Shown one piece after another: positions 52,754-61,691 of a stretch of DNA of 64,000 nt; position 1 is the first letter of the stretch, and every line of letters starts with the position of its first letter. Under the pieces are notes generated by a model. That model saw nothing but the letters and a program-made list of their open reading frames with translations. It did no database searches and was not told where the DNA came from. The DNA lies in NCBI RefSeq assembly GCF_022230925.1, contig NZ_JAKKFH010000062.1:186001-250000 (forward strand), given 5' to 3'. The position numbers were made by a program, and so were the translations under genes. This stretch comes from Micromonospora alfalfae. Its GTDB lineage: Bacteria > Actinomycetota > Actinomycetes > Mycobacteriales > Micromonosporaceae.

Positions 52754-53530
52754 TCAGTATCGGCTGAGCTGGGCGTACGGGCTGAGCACGATGCGTGGTG
52801 ACAGCGCCGGGTCCAGCCAGTTGAGCACGTCGACAAGGTGATCGTGGGCGAGGGAGACGCAACCAGCGGTGGCGTTGCCGGCGCTGGTGCTGAACTGGTG
52901 CAGGAAGATCCCGCTGCCCGCGTTCGGCACCGGCTTCGGCACGTTCGGCGGCATGTTGTAGGTGATCACCGCGAAGTGCGTGTACGCGGGGACCTCCTTC
53001 CACAGTGCCTCGCTGGCCCCGCCCGGGTTCGTCGCACTGTGCTGGAAGGTGTTGTAGAGCGCCGACGACGGGTTCTCGTTCCACCAGTCACCGCTGACCA
53101 GCCGGTGGTAGGGGAAGCGCACGCCCGGGTTGGCGTCGATGCCGTACATGGTGGGGCCGATCGAGTAGACGCCGGTCGGCGTGGTCGGCACACCCTCCAC
53201 GTGGTTGTCGCTGAAGCCCTTCGAGCCGATCCGGGCGGGCAACGACGCCGAGGCCGGCTGCCAGGTGCTCCGCACCCGCACGAACGCCTCCAGCGTGGCG
53301 TAGGTGGTGGTGTAGCTGCTGGCGCCGACGATGATCACCTGCTTCGTCTCCGCCGGCAGCGTTGTCAATGCGCTGGCCCGGTTCTGGGGCTGCCACCTCG
53401 GCAGGGGTCGCGGCGCCGGGGCCGTGCCGACGCTCGGCCCCACCGCCGCGAGTGCGGGCGCGGGCGGGGTGAGCACGGCCGGGGCGACCAGGCCCGCCGC
53501 CGCGCCGAGTAGGAGAGATCTGCGCTTCAT
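52754..53530 (-). CDS. secreted L,D-transpeptidase-like protein (YkuD)
   Basis: 258 residues. A basic start KRRSLLLGAAAGLVAP with Ala-rich cleavage region near residue 29 is a signal peptide. Catalytic region: His211 (GIFLHQFS) and Cys224 (NATAGCVSL), the HxnS/GC pattern of YkuD enzymes, which crosslink peptidoglycan or attach proteins to it. Lacks LysM or Ig-like extra domains. Convergent with the preceding small gene, 13 bp apart. Confidence 0.85.
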   Translation of the reverse strand: MKRRSLLLGAAAGLVAPAVLTPPAPALAAVGPSVGTAPAPRPLPRWQPQNRASALTTLPAETKQVIIVGASSYTTTYATLEAFVRVRSTWQPASASLPARIGSKGFSDNHVEGVPTTPTGVYSIGPTMYGIDANPGVRFPYHRLVSGDWWNENPSSALYNTFQHSATNPGGASEALWKEVPAYTHFAVITYNMPPNVPKPVPNAGSGIFLHQFSTSAGNATAGCVSLAHDHLVDVLNWLDPALSPRIVLSPYAQLSRY

Positions 53531-53940
53531 GCCGCCATCCTGACAGTCGAACCGGCGCGCGGTCTGCCCCGCTCGGAGCTGTCGAACGATTCGCGGGCCG
53601 GGTCAGGACCGGGTCCGCAACTACCCGGCCCTGACCCTCGGCCGTCCGGCAGGGAAGCGGACAGCTCCGGCACCCCGCCGCGCGGGCGTGGCACGACGCC
53701 ACACGCCAGAACGGGGTGAGCCAGCCACTTCGCACTCAGCTCCACGGTGCTCACCCGCCGAACGCCGACGCGCTCCCGACACACCCCGGAGGGCCGTGAG
53801 CGCCGAACCAGGTTAGGCGCGCCCCGACCGGCCGGACAAGCCGCGTCGGACGACCGGCGGCAGGACTGATCCCACGATGAAAATCGGGCAGGTTGGCGTA
53901 ACGCGACCATGATCGCCGACGCTGTTTGGCTTCGGTACGG
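53531..53940. other. 410-bp gap, no gene seen
   Basis: Lies between the transpeptidase start and the end of the HAD gene, both on the minus strand. The open frames here have implausible composition (Arg/Pro/Ser-rich on either strand). It must contain the transpeptidase promoter near 53531-53600; I see no clear boxes, and no terminator hairpin for the HAD gene. Confidence 0.5.
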
Positions 53941-54651
53941 TCAGAAGTGGCGCAGCAGGTCCCGGAACGCGGCGAGCCGCAGCACCCCGCCGTCGGTCGG
54001 GTCCAGCTCGTCATCCTCCAGCACCCAGGTGTTCGCGTTCGGAATGAACACCGCGTTCAACCCGGCGGCCCGCGCCGGCAGGATGTCGGACTTCGGGGAG
54101 TTGCCGATCATCCACGCGTCGTCCGGCGCGAAGCCGTGCTCCCGAATGAGCCACCGGTACGTGTCGACGTTCTTCTCGGCGACGATGTGCGCGGCGCCGA
54201 AGTGGTGCAGCAGACCGCAGGCGTCCAGCTTGCGCTGCTGCTCCTCCCGATCGCCCTTGGTGAGCAGCAGCAACTCGTGTCGACCGGCCAGCTCGTCGAG
54301 CGCGTCGGCCACCCCGGGCATCAGCTCCACCTGGTGCTCGACGAGGGCCACCGCCAGCTGGTCGATCTCCTGACGTTCGGAGTCGGTGGCCGGCCGCTCG
54401 CGCAGCCGCTCCAGGCACTCCGCCAGGCTGCGCAGGAAGACCTTGCTGCCGTACCCGTGCGCCACCGCGTTGGCCCGTTCGATGTCGTCGAGGACGGACC
54501 GCAACGCGGCCCGGTCCAGGGTCGGGTGGTCCAGCCAGCCCAGGAAGTCGTCGATCACCCGCTCGAAGACGACGTTGTTCTCCCACAACGTGTCGTCCGC
54601 ATCGAAGATCAGCACCTGCGCCTGTCGTCGCGCCGCCACGCCGACCGTCAT
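53941..54651 (-). CDS. HAD-superfamily hydrolase
   Basis: 236 residues from ATG 54651 with GGGGAGGG upstream. Motif I DADDT with Asp17 and Asp19, a helical cap, motif II LLLTKGD, motif III Lys and motif IV MIGNSPKSD. Likely a phosphatase for a small molecule in the cytoplasm. Confidence 0.88.
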   Translation of the reverse strand: MTVGVAARRQAQVLIFDADDTLWENNVVFERVIDDFLGWLDHPTLDRAALRSVLDDIERANAVAHGYGSKVFLRSLAECLERLRERPATDSERQEIDQLAVALVEHQVELMPGVADALDELAGRHELLLLTKGDREEQQRKLDACGLLHHFGAAHIVAEKNVDTYRWLIREHGFAPDDAWMIGNSPKSDILPARAAGLNAVFIPNANTWVLEDDELDPTDGGVLRLAAFRDLLRHF

Positions 54652-54822
54652 GCCATGCCCTCCCCGTGCCACCGCCGCCAAGACCGAGAGACAGGATAGG
54701 CGGGAGATCGACGTGAGATCTTCCGGATTTTCGTGAACCGTTCCGGCGCGGCCGTCGTCATGCGGAGGCGACATCCATGATGATTTCCGCCCAGGTTCGG
54801 GACGGCTGTTGAGGAGTGCGGC

Positions 54823-55449
54823 ATGGCCACCATGAAGTGGGTCACCGGCGCGGCGATGCTGGCCTGCGCCAGTGTGCTGGTGGCGTGCCAGGGCGGTGCG
54901 GACAAGGCGGCGGGCACGCCGACTCCGTCGGGCGCCCTGACAGGCGCGCCGACGGCAGCGGCGCCGACCACGCCATCGGCAGCGGCGAGCGACCCACTGC
55001 TGTCCGGCACGCGCGAGGTCACCATCACCCGGGTGCAGGGTTCGGGGAAGCCGTTGGAGATCAGCGGGCGGCTTGAGGAGGGCGGCGACGCCGGCGGTCG
55101 CATCCTGTTCGTGCCGACACCGATCGGCGGCGACCGGTACGTGATCAGGGCGTTCGGCACGAAGGACGGCCACCCCGCCAACGACGACCCGTCCTGCTGG
55201 CAGGTGAACGGCCTGGACATCGAGCCCGAACTGACAATCGGGGCCGTCGTCTGCGACCAGGACGACCCGATCCAGCGGTTCACCATCATCGCCAAGGGCG
55301 ACGGCACGTACACGATCGGCAGCGAGACCCGTGTCCTCCAGCACCTCCCCGGCAACGGCCTCGTCCTCAAGGAGTTGGGCAACGCCAAGCTGAACACCAC
55401 GTTCCGGTTCACCGACAAGGGCCCGGCCGACCGCCAGCCCATCAACTGA
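54823..55449 (+). CDS. putative lipoprotein
   Basis: 208 residues. Signal peptide with lipobox LVAC near residue 22, then a Thr/Pro/Ala-rich linker (about 25-60). The globular part is beta-rich with two Cys residues (DPSCWQVNG, GAVVCDQDD) that could form a disulfide. No family recognised. Its only neighbours are a HAD gene behind it and a TetR gene facing it. Confidence 0.75.
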   Translation: MATMKWVTGAAMLACASVLVACQGGADKAAGTPTPSGALTGAPTAAAPTTPSAAASDPLLSGTREVTITRVQGSGKPLEISGRLEEGGDAGGRILFVPTPIGGDRYVIRAFGTKDGHPANDDPSCWQVNGLDIEPELTIGAVVCDQDDPIQRFTIIAKGDGTYTIGSETRVLQHLPGNGLVLKELGNAKLNTTFRFTDKGPADRQPIN

Positions 55450-55480
55450 CCAGGATCCGGGGAGTTCGGCGGTGGCCTGG

Positions 55481-56065
55481 TCAGGGCCACCGCAGCAACC
55501 GTTGCGCGATCAACGCCTCGCGGTCCTCCTGCCCCTCGGGTCGCAGCCGGCCACCGCGGGTGAGCATCACCACGCCGTGCAGCAGGCTCCAACCCACCTC
55601 GGCGAGGGTGTCCGGGTCCCGTCCCTCGGCCAGCGGGGTCAGGGCCGCCCGCAGCTCGGCGAAGACCGCCCGCGGCGCGGCCGGCACACCATCCACGCCG
55701 AGGGCCAGGTCGGGGGTCAGCGCGAGCATCGCGTCATAGACCTCAGGATTCGTGTACGCGAAGTCGAGGTACGCGGTCGCGACCGCCGGCCAGACCCCCT
55801 CCGGGCTCCCGGCGGTCTCCGCGTGCGCCTCGGCGAGGTCGGCGGCCAGATCGGCGAAGGCGCACACCGCGACCGCGGCGATCAGCGCCTCCAGATCGGC
55901 GAAGTGCCGATAGATGTCACCCATGTCGATCTCGGTTCGTTCGGCGAGCCGTCGGGTGGTCACACCCGCCCAGCCCTCCGTCTCGGCCAACTCTCGCGCG
56001 ACAGTGACGATGAGGTCACGCCGGTCCTGTTCAGTGGCCTTCTCGGCAGGTCCGGGCACGTCCAC
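55481..56065 (-). CDS. TetR-family transcriptional regulator
   Basis: About 194 residues from GTG 56065 (a GTG two codons later is possible; the open frame reaches 56152). N-terminal HTH: RDLIVTVARELAETEGWAGVTTRRLAERTEIDMGDIYRHFADLEALI. C-terminal ligand/dimer domain of the common tetracyclin-repressor C type (YTNPEVYDAMLAL). Divergent from the second LtrA gene, which it may control. Confidence 0.88.
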   Translation of the reverse strand: MDVPGPAEKATEQDRRDLIVTVARELAETEGWAGVTTRRLAERTEIDMGDIYRHFADLEALIAAVAVCAFADLAADLAEAHAETAGSPEGVWPAVATAYLDFAYTNPEVYDAMLALTPDLALGVDGVPAAPRAVFAELRAALTPLAEGRDPDTLAEVGWSLLHGVVMLTRGGRLRPEGQEDREALIAQRLLRWP

Positions 56066-56237
56066 GAGCGTAGAGGCGTACACCTGCCGTGGCGGTCGGG
56101 TGACGGATTGGTGACTGTTGTCTGTCGCCGGCCCCTTCGCTCCACGTGCCACAGCCGCACGCTGGCTCGTTAGGCATGGAGATCACCGCGACGGGAGGGC
56201 CCGTGATCGTTCGGCGACACCGGCGCGTGGCGAGCCG

Positions 56238-57437
56238 ATGAGGAAAACCCCCGACGGACTGTTGCGCAGCGAAGCCACCCGCCAGCGGGCCACCTTTCTG
56301 GAGCTCTTCCTCGACCTGGTCTTCGTCTTCGCCCTCACCCGGATCTCCGCGCGGCTGATCGCCGACTTCACCGACGGCCAACGCGGCGCGTACGCGGGTC
56401 TCGGCCAGGCTCTGCTGCTGTTCCTGGCGCTGTGGGCGGTCTGGTCGCTGACGGTCTGGTCGACGAGTTGGCTGGACCCGGACGCCCCGATCGTCCAGAC
56501 CGTCATCATCATGACGTTGGTCGGCGCCATGACGATGGCCGTCGCCGTGCCCAACGGCTTCGGCGCACGCGCCGCACTCTTCGCCATCACGCTGGTGACC
56601 CTCCAGATCGGCCGCGTGGTGTTCTTCCACGTCGCCGGGCACGGCCGGCCGGACCCCCAACAGTCGATCCGGGTCCTGTTCTGGTTCGGCCTGAGCGCAC
56701 CGCTCTGGGTCGTCGGCGGGCTGGTAAACGACGGCACGGTTCGCGGGGCACTCTGGACCCTCGCCGTGCTGACCGACTACACCGGGCTGCTCCTCGGCTG
56801 GCCGACCCCCCGACTCGGCGCGCAACGGCTCGGCGTCCAGATGATCGCGGCCGAGCACCTGGCCGAGCGGTACCAACAGTTCCTCCTCATCGCTCTCGGC
56901 GAGGCGATCTTCGTCATCGGCCTCGCCTTCAGCGGCAGCGAGTTCCACACCGACCAGACGGGTGGGTTCGTCCTGGCGCTGGCGAGCACCGTCCTGCTCT
57001 GGCGGATCTACTTCCACGTGGCGGGAGGGATGCTGGGCACCGCCGTCGACCGTTCCCGTAACCCGGCCCGGCTCGCCACCGACATGGCGTTCGCCCACAT
57101 GGTCATGATCGCGGGGATCGTGCTCACCGGCGTCGGCTTCGAACTGTTCATCGCCGAGCCGCTCGGGCACCTCCCGGCGACCTGGCTCATCGCCATCTTC
57201 GGCGGCCCGGTGCTCTTCCTCGCCGGACGATCGGCGCTCGAATACCAGGTCTTCGGTCGGGTGTCCCGGTCCCGGCTGGCCGGCCTGGTGGCCTTCGGCC
57301 TGCTGATCCCGGTAGCACTGCACCTCCAGCCGCTCACCGCGGGCGCGGTCGCCGCCGTGGTGCTGCTCGGCGTCGCCGCGGCGGACGCCCGACGCTCCCG
57401 CCACCGGTCACCGGAGACGCCCACGCCCCCGTACTAG
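56238..57437 (+). CDS. low temperature requirement protein A (LtrA) family, second copy
   Basis: 399 residues from ATG 56238. Same family as 17481-18701: TFLELFLDLVFVFALTRIS near the start, EHLAERYQQFLLIALGEA later, about ten membrane helices. Divergent from a TetR gene and convergent with an ECF41 sigma gene 7 bp away. Role unknown. Confidence 0.88.
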   Translation: MRKTPDGLLRSEATRQRATFLELFLDLVFVFALTRISARLIADFTDGQRGAYAGLGQALLLFLALWAVWSLTVWSTSWLDPDAPIVQTVIIMTLVGAMTMAVAVPNGFGARAALFAITLVTLQIGRVVFFHVAGHGRPDPQQSIRVLFWFGLSAPLWVVGGLVNDGTVRGALWTLAVLTDYTGLLLGWPTPRLGAQRLGVQMIAAEHLAERYQQFLLIALGEAIFVIGLAFSGSEFHTDQTGGFVLALASTVLLWRIYFHVAGGMLGTAVDRSRNPARLATDMAFAHMVMIAGIVLTGVGFELFIAEPLGHLPATWLIAIFGGPVLFLAGRSALEYQVFGRVSRSRLAGLVAFGLLIPVALHLQPLTAGAVAAVVLLGVAAADARRSRHRSPETPTPPY

Positions 57438-57444
57438 CCCCCAG

Positions 57445-58359
57445 TCACCGCCGCAGGGTGGTCTCACGCCGCATGTGCGACAACTTCTCGGGGTTGCGCA
57501 CAGCGTAGACACCGCTGATGAAACCGTCGTCGATACGCAGCGCGAGGACCGTGTCGACCGCGCCGTCGAGCCGCAGAACCAGCGCCGGGTGACCGTTGAC
57601 CTGGGCAGGGTGCAGCGACATGGTGGCGACCCTGGCGTGTGTGCTGCACAGCAGGCGGGCCACCTTGTCGGCTCCGGCGACAGGCCGCAGCACGGCCTGC
57701 TTGATCCCGCCGCCGTCGCCGAGGAGCACCACATCCGGCGCGAGGACGTCGAGCAGGCCCTGCACGTCGCCGGTCTCGACCGCCCGCCGGAACGCGTCCA
57801 ACGCCCGCCGGGTGTCCGCCGAGGAGACCATCCCGCGCGGCCGGCGCGCGGCGACGTGCGCCCGCGCACGGTGGGCGATCTGACGGACCGCCGCCGAACT
57901 CTTGCCGACCGCCTCGGCGATCTCGTCGTATCCAAGGTCGAAGACCTCACGGAGAACGAACACCGCCCGCTCGGTCGGTGCCAGCGTCTCCAGCACCAGC
58001 AGCATCGCCATCGAGACACTCTCGGCGAGTTCGACGTCGTCGGCGACGTCCGGTGCGGTCAACAGCGGCTCGGGTAACCAGGAGCCGACGTAGGACTCCC
58101 TGCGCCGGCCGACCGCACGCAGCCGGTTGAGCGACAGTCGGGTGGTGATCCGGACCAGGTAGGCGCGCTGGTCCCGCACCGACGGAAGATCCGCGTCCGC
58201 CCACCGCAGCCAGGTCTCCTGGAGTACGTCCTCCGCGTCGGCGGCCGAGCCGAGCATCTCGTACGCGACGGTGAAGAGCAGGTTCCGGTGGGTGACGAAC
58301 GCGTCGACGGCCCGGTCCCCCCGGTTGTCCGCTCCCATGATTCCGCCCCCGACATCCAT
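57445..58359 (-). CDS. ECF41-type sigma factor with SnoaL-like C-terminus
   Basis: 304 residues from ATG 58359 (GGAGGA upstream; ATG 58338 possible). Region 2 is about residues 15-75 (HRNLLFTVAYEMLGSAADAEDVLQETWLRW) and region 4 about 115-170 (LAPTERAVFVLREVFDLGYDEIAEAVG). A SnoaL/NTF2-like C-terminal domain follows, about 180-304, containing the DGGG motif at 215-218 (LLGDGGGIKQ). That domain replaces an anti-sigma factor in ECF41 proteins. The divergent DoxX gene carries a matching promoter. Confidence 0.92.
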   Translation of the reverse strand: MDVGGGIMGADNRGDRAVDAFVTHRNLLFTVAYEMLGSAADAEDVLQETWLRWADADLPSVRDQRAYLVRITTRLSLNRLRAVGRRRESYVGSWLPEPLLTAPDVADDVELAESVSMAMLLVLETLAPTERAVFVLREVFDLGYDEIAEAVGKSSAAVRQIAHRARAHVAARRPRGMVSSADTRRALDAFRRAVETGDVQGLLDVLAPDVVLLGDGGGIKQAVLRPVAGADKVARLLCSTHARVATMSLHPAQVNGHPALVLRLDGAVDTVLALRIDDGFISGVYAVRNPEKLSHMRRETTLRR

Positions 58360-58460
58360 GCGTCCTCCAGTCTCGTCGAACTCGACCGCGTTGCCCACCA
58401 GACACCGGCCACCCGCCGTCCGTGACGCCGGACGCCCGTGCTCTCCGTCACTCGACGAGC

Positions 58461-58487
58461 TGTCACAGCGAACCGGCCGGTGGTGTC
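58461..58487 (+). promoter_or_regulatory. ECF41-type promoter of the doxX gene
   Basis: TGTCACA (58461-58467), a 16-bp spacer, then TGTC (58484-58487). The known ECF41 consensus is TGTCACA, spacer of 16-17, CGTC; the -35 is exact and the -10 has one change. The DoxX start codon is 31 bp downstream. Confidence 0.82.
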
Positions 58488-58517
58488 TCCTGAGCGACCC
58501 GATACGGAGGGAAACGC

Positions 58518-58901
58518 ATGAACCTGGCACTGTGGATCACGGCCGGACTGCTGGCCGCACTCGCCCTGGCCGGCGGCATCACCAAGACATTCGTACCCAA
58601 GCAGAAGTTGGCCGCGGCCAACGGCGGCGGGTGGACCGGCGACGCCAGCGTGGGCTTCGTCAAGGCCCTCGGCATCCTTGAGCTCCTGGCCGCGGTCGGT
58701 CTCGTCCTGCCCGCGGTGCTGGACATCGCACCGGTGCTGGTGACGGTCACCGCCATCTGCTGGATCCTGCTGATGGTCGGCGCGATGATCACCCACCTGC
58801 GCTACGGCGAGGCGAGGTTCATCGTGCTGAATCTGATCTACCTCGTGATGGCCGCGTTCGTGGCCTGGGGCCGCCTCGGACCCGAGCCCTTCACCGGCTG
58901 A
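58518..58901 (+). CDS. DoxX-family membrane protein
   Basis: 127 residues from ATG 58518 with GGAGGG upstream. Four membrane helices (LALWITAGLLAALALAGG, LGILELLAAVGLVLPAVL and two more) and the DoxX pattern KLAAANGGGWTGDASVGFVKALGILELLAAVGL. Redox-linked small membrane proteins of this family are common ECF41 targets. Confidence 0.9.
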   Translation: MNLALWITAGLLAALALAGGITKTFVPKQKLAAANGGGWTGDASVGFVKALGILELLAAVGLVLPAVLDIAPVLVTVTAICWILLMVGAMITHLRYGEARFIVLNLIYLVMAAFVAWGRLGPEPFTG

Positions 58902-59054
58902 CCTGGACCCTGTTCGGCCCGGCGTCTGTCTACGTGGGGGCCACCCCCAGGGAGGGCAAGCTGATCGTCCACGTCGGCTATGAGTGAGCGCCAAGGTGGG
59001 CCGATGGTTGCTGTGTTCCCGGCGGGCTGAACGAGTGCCCGCCGCGTTGTTCGC

Positions 59055-59087
59055 CCCGGCCAGGGCCCGGGTTGGGCCCTGGCCGGG
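59055..59087 (-). terminator. perfect hairpin after IPT-repeat gene
   Basis: CCCGGCCAGGGCCC (59055-59068) and GGGCCCTGGCCGGG (59074-59087) form a perfect 14-bp stem with a 5-nt loop, 9 nt beyond the stop of the surface-protein gene. Confidence 0.75.
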
Positions 59088-59095
59088 ACTGCTGG

Positions 59096-61486
59096 TCAGC
59101 CGATGCGACCGGCACGCTGCCGGCGCCGGGTTAGCAGCACCAGAACGATGCCGAGGAGCGCCAGCAACGCGCCGACGCTCAGCGGCGCGGCAACGGTGTC
59201 ACCCGTAACCGGCAGGATCCGCGGCACGTAGCGGAAGGTCAGCGCGTTGGAGGCGCGCCCGTCGACGCTCACCACCACAGTGGTGTTCCCGGCCACGCAG
59301 GCCGGCGTACGGAAGGTCAACGAACGCCCGTCCGGTGCCACGGTGACCAGGCTCGCCGCGATGGTCTGGCCGCAGATGGTGACAACGGTCCGACCTGGGA
59401 CGAAGCCGGAGCCACCGACGGTCACGGTCGTGCCGCCAGAGGCCGGCCCCTGACCCGGGTTCAGCTCGTCGATGACCGGCGGGGCGATCTGGTACGTGAA
59501 CCCGTCCGGCTCGACGACGTCGTCACCGGGCAGGAGCACCGTCACGTCCACCGGGCCAGGCAGGCCGGGCGGGGTGACCACTGTCAGTGAGGTGCCGCTC
59601 GGGTCCACGACGAGGTTCGTTCCCGGCGTGTTGCCGAAGTTCACGCCGGTCGCGCCGGTGAGGCCGGTCCCGGTGATGGTGACAGTGGTGCCACCGGAGG
59701 TCGGCCCGGACGTCGGGGTCAAGCCGGTCACGTCGGCGTCACTGCCGTCGGCAAGGTACGTGTAGTCCAGTGGTGCCGCCGAACCGCTCCCGGTGCTCAC
59801 CACCACCGCAGCGGGGCCGATCGCCCCGGGCGGGGTGACAGCGGTCAACGACGTGCCGTCCGCGTTGACCGTGACGTCAGTGGCGGGCGCCCCGTCGAAG
59901 GTGACGGTCGTGCCACCGGGGATGAAGCCAGCGCCGGTGACCGTCACCGTCTGCCCGCCCGACTGCGGGCCCTCGTCCGGTGTGATCGACGCGGCGATCG
60001 GAGCCGCCGCCACATAGGTGAACCCGTCCGGCGCGGTCACGTTGGCGCCCGGGATCAGCACTGTCACGTCCACCGGACCGACCGGCCCAGGCGGAGTCAC
60101 CACAGTCAAGGAGGTGCCGCTCGGGTCCACCACGAGGTTGGTCCCCGGGGTGTCGCCAAAGGTCACTCCGGTCGCCCCGGTGAGGCCGGTCCCGGTGATC
60201 GTCACCGTCGTACCACCGGTGTTCGGGCCGGAGTCCGGCACGATCGAGGTGATCGTCGGCGCGATGTAGGTGAAGCTCGGCGCTGTCACCCGCCCGGCCG
60301 GGAAGACGAGTTCGACCTCCGCCGGACCTGCGGGATTCGGCGGGGTGACCACGGTGATCGTGGTGCCGGCCGGGTTGACGGTGAACCCGGTGCCGGGCAG
60401 CCCGTCGAAGTCCACGCCCGCCACGCCGATGAAGCCGGTGCCGGTGATCGTCACCGTCGTACCGCCGACGGTCGGCCCGGAGGTCGGCGTGAGGTCGGTG
60501 ATCACGGCCGCGCTACCGTCGGCCAGGTAGGTGTAGCCCAGCGGCGGCGCGGCGCCGTTCACCGTGCTGACCACGACGGACGCCGGGCCGATCGCGCCGG
60601 GCGGCGTGACCGCCGTCAACGAGGTGCCCGCGGGCGCCACAGTGACACCGGTCGCCGGCACACCGTCGAACGTGACGGTGGTGCCGCCTGGAATGAAGCC
60701 CGTACCGGTGATGGTCACCGTCTGGCCGCCCGACTGCGGGCCTTCGTCCGGCGTGATCGTGGCGGCGGTGGGCGCAGCCGGCGGACGCTCGCAGGCGGCC
60801 TCGGCCACGATCACGGTCCCGACCGGAATGGTCGTCGGCACGCCGAGGATGGTGCCCGACAGGGTGAGCACTGCCCGCACGGCGATCGCGGTGGCGCCGG
60901 TGGCGGTTGTCGTCTCGACCCGGGTCAATGAGGCGTTCAGGCTCGCGCCCACCAGACCCGGTACGACCACGGCTGCGCTGCCCACCACGGCGGGGGCGTT
61001 GGCCGTCAGCGTCACCGCCGAGCCGAACAGCTCCAAGCCCACGAGCGTGGTGTCCGCGCTGGTCGCGCCGACCTGCGGGCAGGTCGCCGTGGCGGTGACC
61101 TCGGCCGCGTCGAGCACGTCGACGCCGAGGACTGCCAAGCTCAGGCCGTTCACGCTTGACGACGCCGAGGACGAGGCCGCCGCCCGGGTGGCGGTGACCT
61201 CCTCGACGGTGCCGCCGGCGGTCACGCCGAGCGCACCGGGAATCGCGATGGCCAGCAGCGTCTCGGTGTCAGTTCCGCCGGCCGCCGGTGCGGTGGCTGA
61301 GCCGATGGTGGCGTCGGCGCTGATCACGGCGATGCCGAGCACTTCCGCGGACAGGTCGACGACGACACCCCGCGCGTTCGCGTCGCCCGGTGCGGCCCGT
61401 GCCGGCGTCCCCGCTCCCAGGGTCGCCAAGCCGGCGACCAGCATCGCTGTGGATGCGGTCGTGACTCTTTGCAGGACAGAACTCAC
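59096..61486 (-). CDS. sortase-anchored IPT/TIG-repeat surface protein
   Basis: 796 residues from GTG 61486 with GGGGGAA upstream. Signal peptide 1-31 (AGTPARA cleavage). Residues about 33-235 are a beta-rich Ala/Thr/Val domain resembling choice-of-anchor P proteins. Six IPT/TIG immunoglobulin-like repeats follow (about 241-755), each starting like ITPDEGPQSGGQTVTI. The C-terminus is a cell-wall sorting signal: LPVTG at 758-762, a hydrophobic helix (SVGALLALLGIVLVLL) and RRRQR. A sortase would link it to peptidoglycan. No sortase gene is in the window. Likely an adhesin or wall-structure protein. Confidence 0.87.
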   Translation of the reverse strand: MSSVLQRVTTASTAMLVAGLATLGAGTPARAAPGDANARGVVVDLSAEVLGIAVISADATIGSATAPAAGGTDTETLLAIAIPGALGVTAGGTVEEVTATRAAASSSASSSVNGLSLAVLGVDVLDAAEVTATATCPQVGATSADTTLVGLELFGSAVTLTANAPAVVGSAAVVVPGLVGASLNASLTRVETTTATGATAIAVRAVLTLSGTILGVPTTIPVGTVIVAEAACERPPAAPTAATITPDEGPQSGGQTVTITGTGFIPGGTTVTFDGVPATGVTVAPAGTSLTAVTPPGAIGPASVVVSTVNGAAPPLGYTYLADGSAAVITDLTPTSGPTVGGTTVTITGTGFIGVAGVDFDGLPGTGFTVNPAGTTITVVTPPNPAGPAEVELVFPAGRVTAPSFTYIAPTITSIVPDSGPNTGGTTVTITGTGLTGATGVTFGDTPGTNLVVDPSGTSLTVVTPPGPVGPVDVTVLIPGANVTAPDGFTYVAAAPIAASITPDEGPQSGGQTVTVTGAGFIPGGTTVTFDGAPATDVTVNADGTSLTAVTPPGAIGPAAVVVSTGSGSAAPLDYTYLADGSDADVTGLTPTSGPTSGGTTVTITGTGLTGATGVNFGNTPGTNLVVDPSGTSLTVVTPPGLPGPVDVTVLLPGDDVVEPDGFTYQIAPPVIDELNPGQGPASGGTTVTVGGSGFVPGRTVVTICGQTIAASLVTVAPDGRSLTFRTPACVAGNTTVVVSVDGRASNALTFRYVPRILPVTGDTVAAPLSVGALLALLGIVLVLLTRRRQRAGRIG

Positions 61487-61691
61487 CGATTCCCCCGTTC
61501 AGTTCGATTGACGGGTCTGCTCGGTGTGTTGGCACCCGCCAACGATTGAACGAGGAAGAAAGGTACAAGTTATGCTATTTCGGACATTTGGGATGAGGTG
61601 AGTATCGTTCGGCACTCCGACTGGGGACCGCGCAACCCGAGTCGCCGGGATGGCACTTGTGCCCGAGCGCCGGAAAGCGAGATCATCACGC

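Noticed and set aside
53527..53910. A 127-codon minus-strand frame upstream of the transpeptidase
   Set aside because: Arg/Ser/Pro-rich, no motif, overlaps the transpeptidase start and covers the only place for its promoter.
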